Below are positions 54,791 through 63,376 of a stretch of DNA of 64,000 nt, piece by piece. The number at the start of each line of letters is the position of its first letter. Positions within the stretch are counted from its first letter, which is position 1. The notes under the pieces are model-generated. The model was not told the DNA's origin. It ran no database searches and saw nothing but the letters and a program-made list of their open reading frames with translations. The position numbers were made by a program, and so were the translations under genes. Source of the stretch: Thermus thermophilus (GTDB lineage: Bacteria > Deinococcota > Deinococci > Deinococcales > Thermaceae); contig NZ_AP025158.1 in assembly GCF_019974155.1 (NCBI RefSeq), positions 2,046,001-2,110,000 on the forward strand, read 5' to 3'.

Positions 54791-55909
54791 CTAGCGGTAG
54801 AGCTCTCGGGCGATGACGAGGCGCTGGATCTCCGAGGTGCCCTCGTAGATCTCCGTCACCTTGGCGTCCCGGTAGTACCGCTCCACCCGGTAGTCCCGGT
54901 GGTAGCCGTACCCCCCCAGGACCTGGACCGCCTCCCGGGTCACCTCCACCGCCACCTGGCTGGCGAAGAGCTTGGCGGCGCTGGCCTCGAGGGTGAACCG
55001 TTCCCCCCGGTCCTTCTTCCGCGCGGCCTCGAGGACCAAGGCGCGGGCGGCGGCGATCTTCACGTGCATGTCGGCGATCTTGAAGGCGATGGCCTGGTGC
55101 TCCTTTAGCTTCTTCCCGAACTGCTCCCGCTCCTCGGCGTAGGCCTTGGCGATCTCAAAGGCCCCCCGGGCGATGCCCACCGCCTGGGCCGCCACCCCCA
55201 CGCGCCCCGAGTCCAGGCCCGCGAGGGCGTAGGCCAGGCCCCGCCCCTCCTCCCCGAGGAGGTTCTCCTCGGGGACGAAGACCTCCTCGAGGCGCACCTC
55301 GGCGGTGTGGGCCGCGTGGAGGCCCATCTTCTCCTCGGGGCGGCCGAAGGAAAGCCCCGGGGTGTCCTTCTCCACCAAGAAGGCGCTGATCCCCTTCTCC
55401 GTGCGGGCCATGACCACGTAGAGGTGGGCGTGGCCAGCGGAGGTGATCCAGCTCTTGACCCCGTTCAGCACGAACCCGCCCTTGACCCGCCGCGCCTCGG
55501 CGCGGAGGCTTTTGGCGTCGGAGCCCGCCTGGGGCTCGGTGAGGCAGAAGGCCCCGATCCACTCCCCCCGGGCCAGGGGCACGAGGTAGCGCCGCTTCTG
55601 CGCCTCGCTCCCGAAGCGGAGGAGCATGTACTGGGGAAGGCCGCTGGTCACGGAGACGATAACGGCCACGCTGGGGTCGGCGGCGGCGAGCTCCTCCAGG
55701 GCCAAGGCCCAGGTCACGGAGTCCAGACCCACCCCGCCCCACGCCTCCGGGGTGGTCATGCCGAGGAGGCCGAGCTCGGCCAGGGCCTTGAGCTGGGGCC
55801 AGGGGTACTCGGCCTTCCGGTCGTACTCGGGGGCGAGGGGGTAGAGGACCTCCCGGGCCACCCGGCGCACCGCGTCCAGAACCAGCCGTTGCTCCTGGGT
55901 GAGGGTCAT
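54791..55909 (-). CDS. Acyl-CoA dehydrogenase
   Basis: 372 residues from the ATG at 55909, 7 nt after a TACGAT box; the frame is open 30 nt further. FAD-binding AFCLTEPQAGSDAKSLRAEARR and SWITSAGHAHLYVVMARTEKG, and the C-terminal LGGYGYHRDYRVERYYRDAKVTEIYEGTSEIQRLVIARELY, where the Glu of YEGTSE is the catalytic base of short- and medium-chain enzymes. It oxidises an acyl-CoA in beta-oxidation or amino acid catabolism. Substrate not determined. Confidence 0.93.
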   Translation of the reverse strand: MTLTQEQRLVLDAVRRVAREVLYPLAPEYDRKAEYPWPQLKALAELGLLGMTTPEAWGGVGLDSVTWALALEELAAADPSVAVIVSVTSGLPQYMLLRFGSEAQKRRYLVPLARGEWIGAFCLTEPQAGSDAKSLRAEARRVKGGFVLNGVKSWITSAGHAHLYVVMARTEKGISAFLVEKDTPGLSFGRPEEKMGLHAAHTAEVRLEEVFVPEENLLGEEGRGLAYALAGLDSGRVGVAAQAVGIARGAFEIAKAYAEEREQFGKKLKEHQAIAFKIADMHVKIAAARALVLEAARKKDRGERFTLEASAAKLFASQVAVEVTREAVQVLGGYGYHRDYRVERYYRDAKVTEIYEGTSEIQRLVIARELYR

Positions 55910-55946
55910 CCTCCCCATCGTAACATCGCAGGTCGGCAAAAAAGCG

Positions 55947-56513
55947 TCACGTTTCCCCCCACCGGGGGGCGCGCTTCCCGGGAAGCCCCAGGTGGTCCAG
56001 GATGCGCTGGGTGACGAAGCCGAGGAGGTCCCTGATCTCCTTGGGGCGGTGGTAGAAGCCGGGGCTCGCCGGGAGGATGGTGGCCCCGGCCTCCGCCGCC
56101 TGGACCATGGCCCTCAGGGTGGGGAGGGGCAAAGGGGTCTCCCTCAGGACAAGGACGAGGGGGCGGCGCTCCTTCAGGTGGACGTAGGCCGCCCGGGTGA
56201 GGAGGGTGTCGGCCAAGCCCGCGGCCACCTTGGCCAGGGTGGTGGCGGAGCAAGGGACGACCACCATCCCCCGGGTGGGGAAGGAGCCCGAGGCGATGGG
56301 GGCGCCCAGGTCCTGGTCCTTGTAGACCCGGTGGGCCAGGGCGTGGAGGTCCTTGGGGCTTAGGCCCATCTCCTCCCAGAGCACCCGCGTGGCCCCCTGG
56401 GAGAGGACGAGGTGCACCTCGGCGAGGTCCTTGAGCGCCTCGAGGAGGTCCAGGGCGTAGGGCATGCCGCTCGCCCCGGAAACCCCCACCACCACCCGGA
56501 AAGGCGCGTCCAC
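55947..56513 (-). CDS. ubiX: Flavin prenyltransferase UbiX
   Basis: 188 residues. VVVGVSGASGMPYALDLLEAL, GSFPTRGMVVVPCSATTLAKVAAGLADTLLTRAAYVHLKERRPLVLVLRETPL and ATILPASPGFYHRP are the UbiX/Pad motifs for FMN and dimethylallyl phosphate. It makes prenylated FMN for UbiD decarboxylases; in a menaquinone organism that may serve MqnA-pathway (futalosine) or aromatic decarboxylation. The GTG is 6 nt from TAGAAT (56520-56525), although it also follows the DUF4127 gene closely. Confidence 0.92.
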   Translation of the reverse strand: MDAPFRVVVGVSGASGMPYALDLLEALKDLAEVHLVLSQGATRVLWEEMGLSPKDLHALAHRVYKDQDLGAPIASGSFPTRGMVVVPCSATTLAKVAAGLADTLLTRAAYVHLKERRPLVLVLRETPLPLPTLRAMVQAAEAGATILPASPGFYHRPKEIRDLLGFVTQRILDHLGLPGKRAPRWGET

Positions 56514-56522
56514 GGCGCCATT

Positions 56523-57737
56523 CTACCGGCCCAAGGCGGGGCCCGCCCGGCGGGGCACCAGGGCGAGCTCAGGCCAGGCCTCAAAGCTTCGCCGCCAGGG
56601 GAAGGCGAGGCCCCGGAGGTCCAGCCAGAACCCGTCCAGCTCCACCCGGGGAAAGCCCTCGGCCACGGCCCGGGCCTCCTCGGGGAGGGGCTCGGGGAAG
56701 CGGGCCCGCACCCAGGGCCTGCCCACCTCCCCCCACCAGTACTGGAAGTAGGCCTCGGCGAGGCGCGAAAGCCGCCCCTCCCGGTCCTCGAGGAAAAGCC
56801 CCCCCTGGGCCAAGGCGCTCCCCAGGTTGTTCGCCGGCGTGCCCCAGGCGGCGTAGGCGGCGAGGCGGGCGTAGAGGCCCATCCCCTCCAGGTAGGCCAT
56901 GAGGCGGGGGTCCCCCCGGTTCACCCGGGCGAGGTCGGCCAGGGCCACGGGGTGGCGGGCCATGAGGCGGAGGAGGTCCAGGGCGGCCCTTCTCGGGTCC
57001 CCACCCCCGTAGACGTAGAGGACGAGGTCGGGGCCCTCGGCCAAGGGCACCGCCACCGCGCGGGCGCTGGCCAAGACCCCGGCCACGGTCTCTTCCAGGG
57101 GAAGCCCCTCGTAGGGGGTGACCCGGGCGCGCAAGGCCTCGTCCTCGTAGACCACGGCCACCCGGAGGCCGGGCCTCAGGGCCCTAAGAAGCAGGACCTG
57201 GCCCGCCTCGTCGGCCCCGGGGCGGGCGGGGTAGCCCAGGGCCCGGGCCTCCCGGGGGCCTGGGGAGTTCCTCAGGGCGTCGTCCCAGACCGCCTCCAGG
57301 TAGACCCCCCGAAGGCCCCTCCAGGAGGCGAGGGCCTGGAGGACCCGAAGGTTCCGCTCCCGCCTCGAGGCGTCCCACCTCGGGACGACGCCGAAGAGGT
57401 AAAGCGCCCCGCCCCCACGGGCCTTCCAGGCGAGGAGGGGGGCGAGGCGGGCCAAGGCGTCCTCCGGGGCGAGGGGGAGGTGGCGGCTTGGCACAAGCCC
57501 CCCGTAGGCCAAGGCGTCCAGGCTCGCCACAAGCCCCCACCCGGGGGTGGCGAGGAGCCAGGCCCTCAAGGCCTCGAGGTCGGCCCCCTCCGGCCCCCGG
57601 TAGGCCTCCCGGGGCGGACAGAGGACCACCCCCCAGGCGCAGGGGGCGAGGTTGGGGGGACGGTCGTCCAGGGGAAGATAGAGGAGCTGGGCGAGGCCCA
57701 GGCCCCAGGCCACGAGAAGCGCCCAAAGGCGCGCCAC
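56523..57737 (-). CDS. DUF4127 protein with signal peptide
   Basis: 404 residues. Signal peptide RLWALLVAWGLGLAQ, then LLYLPLDDRPPNLAPCAWG. The DUF4127 landmarks are DDRPPN, VASLDALAYGGLVPSR, GVVPRWDAS and AWGTPANNLGSALAQG. The Asp- and Arg-rich conserved sites suggest an exported hydrolase, but I know of no assigned activity. It starts 6 nt after trxB and ends next to ubiX. Confidence 0.82.
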   Translation of the reverse strand: MARLWALLVAWGLGLAQLLYLPLDDRPPNLAPCAWGVVLCPPREAYRGPEGADLEALRAWLLATPGWGLVASLDALAYGGLVPSRHLPLAPEDALARLAPLLAWKARGGGALYLFGVVPRWDASRRERNLRVLQALASWRGLRGVYLEAVWDDALRNSPGPREARALGYPARPGADEAGQVLLLRALRPGLRVAVVYEDEALRARVTPYEGLPLEETVAGVLASARAVAVPLAEGPDLVLYVYGGGDPRRAALDLLRLMARHPVALADLARVNRGDPRLMAYLEGMGLYARLAAYAAWGTPANNLGSALAQGGLFLEDREGRLSRLAEAYFQYWWGEVGRPWVRARFPEPLPEEARAVAEGFPRVELDGFWLDLRGLAFPWRRSFEAWPELALVPRRAGPALGR

Positions 57738-57743
57738 GTCCGC

Positions 57744-58721
57744 CTAGCCCTTGACCTTTTCCGCCTCCTCCGCCAGGTAGCGCTCGGCCATCATGGCGGC
57801 GCGGGTGCCTGCCCCCACGCTCGTGGTGAGCTGGCGGTAGATGGGGTCGGCCACGTCCCCGGCGGCGAAGATGCCGGGTTCCGAGGTGAAGACCTCGTCC
57901 CGCACGGCGATGTACCCGTCGGGCCTGAGCTCCACCACCCCCTTGAGGAAAGCGGTGTTGGGCTCGTGGCCGATGAAGACGAAGACGCCGTCCGTGGGGT
58001 AGACGTACTCCTCCCCCGTCTTCAGGTTCTTAAGCCGCACCCCCGTCACCTGGTCCTCTCCCAGGATCTCGGTGACCACGTGGGAGAAGAGGAAGTGCAT
58101 CTTGGGGTTCTGGAAGGCCCGCTTCTGGGCCACCTTGTTGGCCCTAAGCTCGTCCCGGCGGTGGACCAGGGTCACTTTTCGGGCGAACTTGGTGAGGAAG
58201 ATCCCCTCCTCCACGGCGGCGTCCCCCCCACCCACCACGACCACCTCCTTGTCGCGGTAGAAGAAGCCGTCGCAGGTGGCGCAGGTGGAAACCCCCCGGC
58301 CGTAAAACTTGTCCTCCCCGGGGACCCCAAGCCGCCTCGGGTTCGCCCCCGTGGCCACGATCACCGCCCGGGCGCGGTAGTTCCGCTCGTAGCCCCGGAC
58401 CAGGTAGCCCCCCTCGGCCTTCTCCAGGCCCAGGACCTCGTCCATGACGATCCGGGCCCCGAACTTCTCCGCCTGCTGCACCATGCGGCCCGCGAGCTCC
58501 GGCCCGGAAATGCCCTCGGGGAAGCCCGGGTAGTTCTCCACCTCGTCCGTCTGGGCGATCTGCCCCCCGGGAAGCCCCTTCTCCACGATGACCGTCTTGA
58601 GCTGGGCCCGGCCGGCGTAGATCCCGGCGGTAAGCCCCGCGGGCCCCCCGCCGATGATGACCACATCGTAGGTTTCCTCCGAGGTGGGGGTGCTCCCCAG
58701 TGCGCTCAGGTTGAACTCCAT
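57744..58721 (-). CDS. trxB: Thioredoxin reductase
   Basis: 325 residues. FAD domain [20 protein letters not shown], redox disulfide [32 protein letters not shown] (the second part being the NADPH Rossmann motif), and the C-terminal [28 protein letters not shown]. It reduces thioredoxin, which in turn would serve the thioredoxin-coupled ArsC at 7823. The gene has an AAGGAGGAGGG ribosome-binding site, its own promoter (58787-58815) and a candidate metal/persulfide-sensor operator. Confidence 0.95.
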   Translation of the reverse strand: MEFNLSALGSTPTSEETYDVVIIGGGPAGLTAGIYAGRAQLKTVIVEKGLPGGQIAQTDEVENYPGFPEGISGPELAGRMVQQAEKFGARIVMDEVLGLEKAEGGYLVRGYERNYRARAVIVATGANPRRLGVPGEDKFYGRGVSTCATCDGFFYRDKEVVVVGGGDAAVEEGIFLTKFARKVTLVHRRDELRANKVAQKRAFQNPKMHFLFSHVVTEILGEDQVTGVRLKNLKTGEEYVYPTDGVFVFIGHEPNTAFLKGVVELRPDGYIAVRDEVFTSEPGIFAAGDVADPIYRQLTTSVGAGTRAAMMAERYLAEEAEKVKG

Positions 58722-58759
58722 TCTTTCCCTCCTCCTTGGATGCCAGTTTACCCCCTCAC

Positions 58760-58776
58760 ATACCTATAGGGGGTAT
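58760..58776. promoter_or_regulatory. CsoR/CstR-like operator in the trxB leader
   Basis: ATACCTATAGGGGGTAT is an imperfect palindrome: half-sites ATACC and GGGTAT around a central TATA, close to the operators of CsoR/CstR (DUF156) repressors. It begins about 4 nt downstream of the predicted trxB transcription start, where a bound repressor would block elongation or open-complex formation. Confidence 0.45.
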
Positions 58777-58786
58777 ACCTCGTCCC

Positions 58787-58815
58787 ATTTTGGGGGGTGA
58801 GGGGAAGGGTGTCAA
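58787..58815 (-). promoter_or_regulatory. trxB promoter
   Basis: Consensus -35 TTGACA (58810-58815 complement), 17-bp spacer and -10 CAAAAT (58787-58792 complement). It lies just downstream of the tRNA terminator, so trxB is transcribed independently of the tRNA genes. Confidence 0.7.
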
Positions 58816-58836
58816 GAAAAAACCAACCGAGCCGCG

Positions 58837-58862
58837 GAAAAAACACCCCCGAAGGGGTGTTT
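58837..58862 (-). terminator. tRNA operon terminator
   Basis: Minus strand: AAACACCCC, a TTCG loop, and GGGGTGTTT followed by TTTCC. The 9-bp stem with a stable tetraloop begins right after the tRNA-Glu(CTC) CCA. Confidence 0.92.
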
Positions 58863-58863
58863 C

Positions 58864-58939
58864 TGGTGACCCCAGGGGGATTCGAACCCCCGTCTCGGCC
58901 TTGAGAGGGCCGTGTCCTAGGCCTCTAGACGATGGGGCC
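58864..58939 (-). tRNA. tRNA-Glu (CTC)
   Basis: 76 nt with encoded CCA. Acceptor GGCCCCA/TGGGGTC, discriminator A, anticodon stem CGGCC/GGCCG around loop CTCTCAA (anticodon CTC), T-stem GGGGG/CCCCC. It is the last of three tRNAs on one transcript and decodes GAG, the favoured Glu codon here. Confidence 0.96.
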
Positions 58940-58959
58940 ATGCGCGGCTCGGCTGGCTT

Positions 58960-59034
58960 TGGTGACCCCAGGGGGACTCGAACCCCCGCCGCCGGCTTGA
59001 AAGGCCGGTGACCTAACCGCTAGTCGATGGGGCC
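58960..59034 (-). tRNA. tRNA-Glu (TTC)
   Basis: 75 nt with encoded CCA. The acceptor stem is identical to the neighbouring tRNA-Glu(CTC); anticodon stem CCGGC/GCCGG with loop CTTTCAA (anticodon TTC). Near-identity of acceptor and T-arm to its neighbour suggests a local duplication with later anticodon change. Confidence 0.96.
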
Positions 59035-59040
59035 AAAGTT

Positions 59041-59114
59041 TGGCTGGGGTGCGTGGATTCGAACCACGACCGGCGGATCCAGAGTCCGCTGTCCTACCCT
59101 TAGACGACACCCCA
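59041..59114 (-). tRNA. tRNA-Gln (CTG)
   Basis: 74 nt with encoded CCA. Acceptor TGGGGTG/CACCCCA, discriminator G, anticodon stem GCGGA/TCCGC with loop CTCTGGA (anticodon CTG), T-arm CGTGG-TTCGAAT-CCACG. First gene of the three-tRNA operon. The first base being U with a weak U-A pair is a known identity feature of tRNA-Gln. Confidence 0.96.
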
Positions 59115-59184
59115 GCGACGGGCGCCCGAAGCCTCGGGCAGTCGTTATGGTACACTCTAAGGGGCGGATTGGCAAGCCCCTCCT

Positions 59185-59781
59185 ATGGAACGCGAGGTCG
59201 TAGACATCCTCAGCGAGTACCTTTCCCCGCAAGCGGCCGCCAACCTCCTCGCCCGTGCCAAAGCGCGGCTCGCCCCGACCACCCCCCAGGACTGGGCACG
59301 GCTTTTGGAGGGACCGCTTTGGGAGGAGCTACGGGCCATCCTCCCCTTCCGGGAAATGCCCCCCGGGCTTAAGGCCCTCGTTCGGCGGCTCAAGGCGGCT
59401 ACCCCCCCTCCGCCCGAACCCCAAGGCGAGGCGGCGCCGGAGGCCGCGCCGGCCCTCGAGGCGGTGGACCTGGCCGACCCCGCGGAGCGGGACCGCCTCG
59501 CCCGAAGCCTCGCCCGCCTCGAGGGGGTGACGGGGGTGGTGGTGGCCCACCCCTCGGGGAAGGCCGAGCTCCCCGAGGGCTTCCCCATACCCCTGGACAC
59601 CGCCCACCTCCTCCTCCGCCGCCAGGGGTACGCCCTCTTTTACCTGCGCACCGCCTCGAGGCTCCTCCTCCTCCGTCCCGTGGGCGGAGGCTTCGTGGGC
59701 GTGACGGCCCGGGAGGAGGCCAACGTGGGACAGCTCGTGCACAGGCTCAAGCGCCTGGCCCCCAAGGAGGTAAGCGGATGA
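59185..59781 (+). CDS. Hypothetical protein, possible Roadblock/LC7-like C-terminus
   Basis: 198 residues. The N-terminal 70 are helical (VVDILSEYLSPQAAANLLARAKARL), then a Pro/Glu/Ala linker, then a domain from about residue 105 (LARLEGVTGVVVAHPSG, YALFYLRTASRLLLLRPVGGGFVGVTAREEANVGQLVHRLKRL) whose strand-helix order resembles Roadblock/LC7 regulators of small GTPases. The match is weak. A TACACT box (59151-59156) is the likely -10. The stop overlaps the next gene by 4 nt (ATGA), so the two probably work together. Confidence 0.6.
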   Translation: MEREVVDILSEYLSPQAAANLLARAKARLAPTTPQDWARLLEGPLWEELRAILPFREMPPGLKALVRRLKAATPPPPEPQGEAAPEAAPALEAVDLADPAERDRLARSLARLEGVTGVVVAHPSGKAELPEGFPIPLDTAHLLLRRQGYALFYLRTASRLLLLRPVGGGFVGVTAREEANVGQLVHRLKRLAPKEVSG

Positions 59782-61448
59782 GAAGAGGTCTGGTCCTGCC
59801 CTTCGCCCTCGTCCTTTCCCTGGCCCTGGCCGCGGGCCTCACCGACCTTTACGACGGCCTGGAGGCCGCCTTGGGCCAGGTGCGCCTGGAAAACCCGGCC
59901 CAAGCGGTGAACGCCCTCAACCGGGCTCAAAGCCTCCTCCGCGAGGAAGGGGCGCTGCCCCCGGTCCTGCGGGACGCCGCCCTCACCAACCTGCAGGAGG
60001 CCCGCCAGTTCCTGGCGCAGCAGAGCGCGGTGGACCTCGAGGCCCGCCTCCTCCTGGTCCGCCACCTCGTGGGCAAGGCCCTCTACGACGCCTTCCTCCA
60101 GGCCCAGGGGGAGGAGAAGGCCGCCTTGGGCCAGCGCCTGGCCCGGGCCACGGGCCTTCCCCCCGCCCTGGTGGACCAGGCCCGCTCCGCCCCCCCAGAG
60201 GAGGCCCGGAGGCTCCTGGAGGCCCGCTATCTCCAGGCCATGGCGGGGGACCTGGGCCAAGCCCTCGCCGCCCAGAGCCGCCCCCAGGCCTACCTGGCCC
60301 TGGCCCGGGCCTACGCCCGCTACCTCATCGTCCAGGACAGCCCCCAAAGCCGCCTCAAGGCCCAGGACTTCGTCCAGGCCCTGGCCCTCGTCTCCTTCGG
60401 CCAGCCCTTCCGCCCCGAGGTCCAGAGGCTACTCGGCCAGGTCCAGGCCTGGCGGCAGGACCTCCTGCGCCTGCAAACAGAGCAAGCCCCTTCCCCGGCC
60501 GAGGCCACCCCACTCCAGACGCCCGCGCCCGCATCCCAACCCCAGGCCTCCCCGCCCCGTCCCGGAAGCGTGGGCGCTCTCCTCGCAGGGGGGCTTCCGG
60601 AGGGACTCGAGGAGGAACTCAGCTTCCTGGCCCTAGAGCCTGAAGCGAAAGCGCGCCTAGGCGAGGCCCTCCAGGGCATGGGCTATGGGAGCGTGCTGGA
60701 CTGGCTCGCCGTGGCGGACGAGGTGCGGGGGGCCCTCGCCCTGGCCCAGCTCTACGTGCAAAACGGCCTCTTCGCTCAGGCCCGGAGCCAGCTGGACTAC
60801 GCCCACAGCCGTTTCCGGCTCAAGCTCCTGCCCGTGGCCGAGGCCTACGCCCCGGGCGTGGCCAAGCGGACAGACCTGCTCTTCCAACGCCTGCGGGAGG
60901 CGGTGGGGCTCAGGACGCTGGACATCACCGTGCTCCTCGGCGAGCTCCAGGAGTTGGAAGAACGGCTCCTAGGCAACACCCTCGGCCCGTGGCACGCCCT
61001 CCAGGTGCAGGCAGAACTCCTCCTCCTAGGCATCCCCCGTTCCGTCTTCTTTATCCTGGCGGCGGTCCTTTCCTTCTTCCCCCTTTACCTCATCCGGATC
61101 ACCTTCGGCGGGCGGAACGTCTACTGGAACCTCCTTGGGCTGGGCTTTTTCTTCCTCTTCCTACCCATCCTGGCCGAAGGCCTCTCCTACATGGGTTCCA
61201 TCCTGGCCGAGTACGGGGGACTCCCCGCCTTAGGCGCCCTGGCCAACCTCTCCGTGGCCCAGTCCCTCCTCGCCTACTGGGGCTGGGGGCTTTCCGTCTT
61301 CCTCGTGGTGGCCCTGGCCGGGGCGGGCCTCCGGGGCATCGCCGCCCAGTTCGGCCTCCTGCGGGAGCGGGAGCCCGAGGCCTCGAGGCGGGAGACCACC
61401 CCCACCCTCACCAGCGAGACCATCGTGGAGTGGGACGAGGAATTCTGA
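59778..61448 (+). CDS. Large exported membrane protein, function unknown
   Basis: 556 residues. Signal peptide GLVLPFALVLSLALAAG; then about 220 residues of helical, TPR/ALPR-like sequence (LYDGLEAALGQVRLENPAQAVNALNRAQSLL); a Pro-rich linker near 235-265; another helical stretch to about 405; then three membrane helices (about 417-438, 450-475, 495-525) and a cytoplasmic tail ending SETIVEWDEEF. The layout suggests a periplasmic sensor or scaffold anchored in the inner membrane. No family recognised. It is translationally coupled to the preceding gene. Confidence 0.65.
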   Translation: MRRGLVLPFALVLSLALAAGLTDLYDGLEAALGQVRLENPAQAVNALNRAQSLLREEGALPPVLRDAALTNLQEARQFLAQQSAVDLEARLLLVRHLVGKALYDAFLQAQGEEKAALGQRLARATGLPPALVDQARSAPPEEARRLLEARYLQAMAGDLGQALAAQSRPQAYLALARAYARYLIVQDSPQSRLKAQDFVQALALVSFGQPFRPEVQRLLGQVQAWRQDLLRLQTEQAPSPAEATPLQTPAPASQPQASPPRPGSVGALLAGGLPEGLEEELSFLALEPEAKARLGEALQGMGYGSVLDWLAVADEVRGALALAQLYVQNGLFAQARSQLDYAHSRFRLKLLPVAEAYAPGVAKRTDLLFQRLREAVGLRTLDITVLLGELQELEERLLGNTLGPWHALQVQAELLLLGIPRSVFFILAAVLSFFPLYLIRITFGGRNVYWNLLGLGFFFLFLPILAEGLSYMGSILAEYGGLPALGALANLSVAQSLLAYWGWGLSVFLVVALAGAGLRGIAAQFGLLREREPEASRRETTPTLTSETIVEWDEEF

Positions 61449-61454
61449 AGGGGC

Positions 61455-62636
61455 CTAGTTGCGGAACACCACGTCCTCCCGCCCGAAGGCCCACACCGCC
61501 AGGCCCAGGGCGGCCCCGGCGTAGACCAGGGTGGAAAGCCAGGTGAGCCCCGCCTGCAAAGGGGTGGCGGTGCCCTTGAGGAGGGCATCCATCAGCAGGG
61601 CCACGTTGAAGAGGGGAAGGAGGTGGTGCCAGGCCTCGAGCTGCAGGAAGCCCCGAAACTGCAGGAAGAGGAGGGGGAGAAGGGCCAAAAGCTGCAGGGG
61701 GGCCATGTAGCTTTGCGCCTCCTTGAAGCTCCGGGCGTAAAGCCCCAGGGCCACCATCACCGCCCCCATGAAGAGGGCGAGGAGGAAGGCGGTGAGGAAG
61801 AGGGCAAGGAAGCTCCCTCCGTCCAGGCTCACCTGTCCGCCCAAGGCCAGGACCTCGCCCCTCTCCGTGAGGATGCCCCCGCCAAGGCGGGCGCTCCAGG
61901 CCCCGCCCAGGGCCAGCCCCAAAAGCCCCGCCACCCCTGAGAGCAGGCCCATGGCCACCGTGGCCAAGGCCTTGCCCAGGGCCACCTGGACCAGGGGGAT
62001 GGGAGCGGCCAAAAGGGCCTCGAGGGTCCCCTTCTCCTTCTCCCCCGCCGTGGCGTCCACCGCCACCACCTGGCCTCCGGAGAGGATAAAGACCACCAGG
62101 AAGAAGGGGAGGAGGAACCCCAAAAGCCCCCCGGCCCTTTCCCTGGGCGGGGAGGCGTCCACCACTTCCACCCCGAACGGGGAAAGGACCTCCTGGGGAA
62201 GCCCCGCCCGCCGGAGGGCCTCCGCCACCTTGGCCTCCTTAAGGGCCTGCAGGGCCCCCTTGACCTTCTCCACGACCACCTGGCTTTCCGTGAGGCCGGA
62301 GGCCAGGCGGCCGTAGACCCGGTACACCCCTTCCCGGAAGGCCACCCCCGCAGGGTAGCGGCCTTCCCGCACCGCCCCTTCGGGGTCCGGATTGTTCACG
62401 GGCTTAAGCTGCGCTTCCTCCAGGGCCTTTAGGGCCTCCTCGGGAAGCCCCGCCACCGCCACCTCTTGCACCTTCTCCGCCGCGCCCTGCATGAGCCGGT
62501 TTAGGAAGAGGCTGGGCCCGAACATGAAGACCGGCATCAGCAGGACGGGAAGGACCAGGGTGGAGAAGACCAGCTTCCGGTCGCGAAAGACCTGGACGAG
62601 CTCCTTTCGGAATATTCTTAAAACGGCTTCCATCAC
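61455..62636 (-). CDS. natB: ABC-2 type exporter permease, NatB-like
   Basis: 393 residues. One helix near residues 25-45, a large external domain (50-170), then five to six helices. NatB features: FRKELVQVFRDRKLVFSTLVLPVLLMPVFM and VVAVDATAGEKEKGTLEALLAAPIPLVQVALGKALATV. NatAB exports sodium ions in Bacillus; other members export drugs, so the substrate is a guess. The ATG overlaps the natA stop by 4 nt. Confidence 0.85.
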   Translation of the reverse strand: MMEAVLRIFRKELVQVFRDRKLVFSTLVLPVLLMPVFMFGPSLFLNRLMQGAAEKVQEVAVAGLPEEALKALEEAQLKPVNNPDPEGAVREGRYPAGVAFREGVYRVYGRLASGLTESQVVVEKVKGALQALKEAKVAEALRRAGLPQEVLSPFGVEVVDASPPRERAGGLLGFLLPFFLVVFILSGGQVVAVDATAGEKEKGTLEALLAAPIPLVQVALGKALATVAMGLLSGVAGLLGLALGGAWSARLGGGILTERGEVLALGGQVSLDGGSFLALFLTAFLLALFMGAVMVALGLYARSFKEAQSYMAPLQLLALLPLLFLQFRGFLQLEAWHHLLPLFNVALLMDALLKGTATPLQAGLTWLSTLVYAGAALGLAVWAFGREDVVFRN

Positions 62637-63349
62637 GCCCTCCGCACCTGTCGGACGAAGGCCCGCTCCAGACTCCCGTCCCCCAAGGCCAGGGCCTCGC
62701 CCAGGCTCCCCTCGTAGACCAGCCGTCCCCGGTGGAGGAAGCCCACCCGGTCCGCCACCTCCTCGGCCTCGGCCATCACGTGGGTGGAGTAGACGATGGC
62801 GTTGCCCAGGTCCCGGTAGGCCTTCACGAAGTCCAGAAGAGCCCTGCGGGCGAAGACGTCCAGGCCCGCCGTGGCCTCGTCCAGGAGGAGGACCTTGGGC
62901 CGGTGGAGGATGGCCCGGGCGATGACCACCTTCTGCCGCATCCCGGTGGACATCTCCCCCACTTTCTTGTCCAGGGTCTCCTCCATTCCCAAGAGGTCCA
63001 CCACCCAGTCCAAGGCCCCGAGAAAGGCCCGCCCTTTGAGGCCGTAGAAGCCCGCGAAGAACTCCAGGACCTCCCGCCCCGTGAGGCGCTCGTAGACCCG
63101 CATGCCCCCGTTCACCAAGCCGAGGTTGCGGCGCACCTCGAGGGGCTCCCGCACCACGTCAAAGCCCGCCACCAGAGCCCTCCCGGCGCTCGGGCGGACG
63201 AGGGTAGAGAGGAGGCGCAAGGTGGTGGTCTTCCCCGCCCCGTTGGGGCCGAGGAGGGCGTAGACCTCCCCGGGCCCCACCCCAAAGGTCAGGCCCTCCA
63301 CGGCCACGGCCTCACGGTAGCGCTTGGTAAGGCCCTCTGCCTGGACCAT
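62633..63349 (-). CDS. natA: ABC exporter ATP-binding protein, NatA-like
   Basis: 238 residues. Walker A GPNGAGKTTTLRLLSTLVRPSAG, signature MSTGMRQKVVIARAIL, Walker B VLLLDEATAGLDVFARRALLDFV and the switch His in YSTHVMAEAEEVADRVGFLHRGRLV. Compact, without the C-terminal extension of the exporter at 29532. TAAGCT (63356-63361) lies 6 nt before the ATG, predicting a leaderless natAB transcript. Confidence 0.92.
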   Translation of the reverse strand: MVQAEGLTKRYREAVAVEGLTFGVGPGEVYALLGPNGAGKTTTLRLLSTLVRPSAGRALVAGFDVVREPLEVRRNLGLVNGGMRVYERLTGREVLEFFAGFYGLKGRAFLGALDWVVDLLGMEETLDKKVGEMSTGMRQKVVIARAILHRPKVLLLDEATAGLDVFARRALLDFVKAYRDLGNAIVYSTHVMAEAEEVADRVGFLHRGRLVYEGSLGEALALGDGSLERAFVRQVRRA

Positions 63350-63376
63350 GGCGGGAGCTTACCAAATAATGGGGGC

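Noticed and set aside
56412-58769. A 785-codon plus-strand open frame
   Set aside because: It is antisense to trxB, DUF4127 and ubiX, whose products have full motifs. Its translation is low-complexity (Gly/Pro/His/Val), as expected for the complement of high-GC codons.
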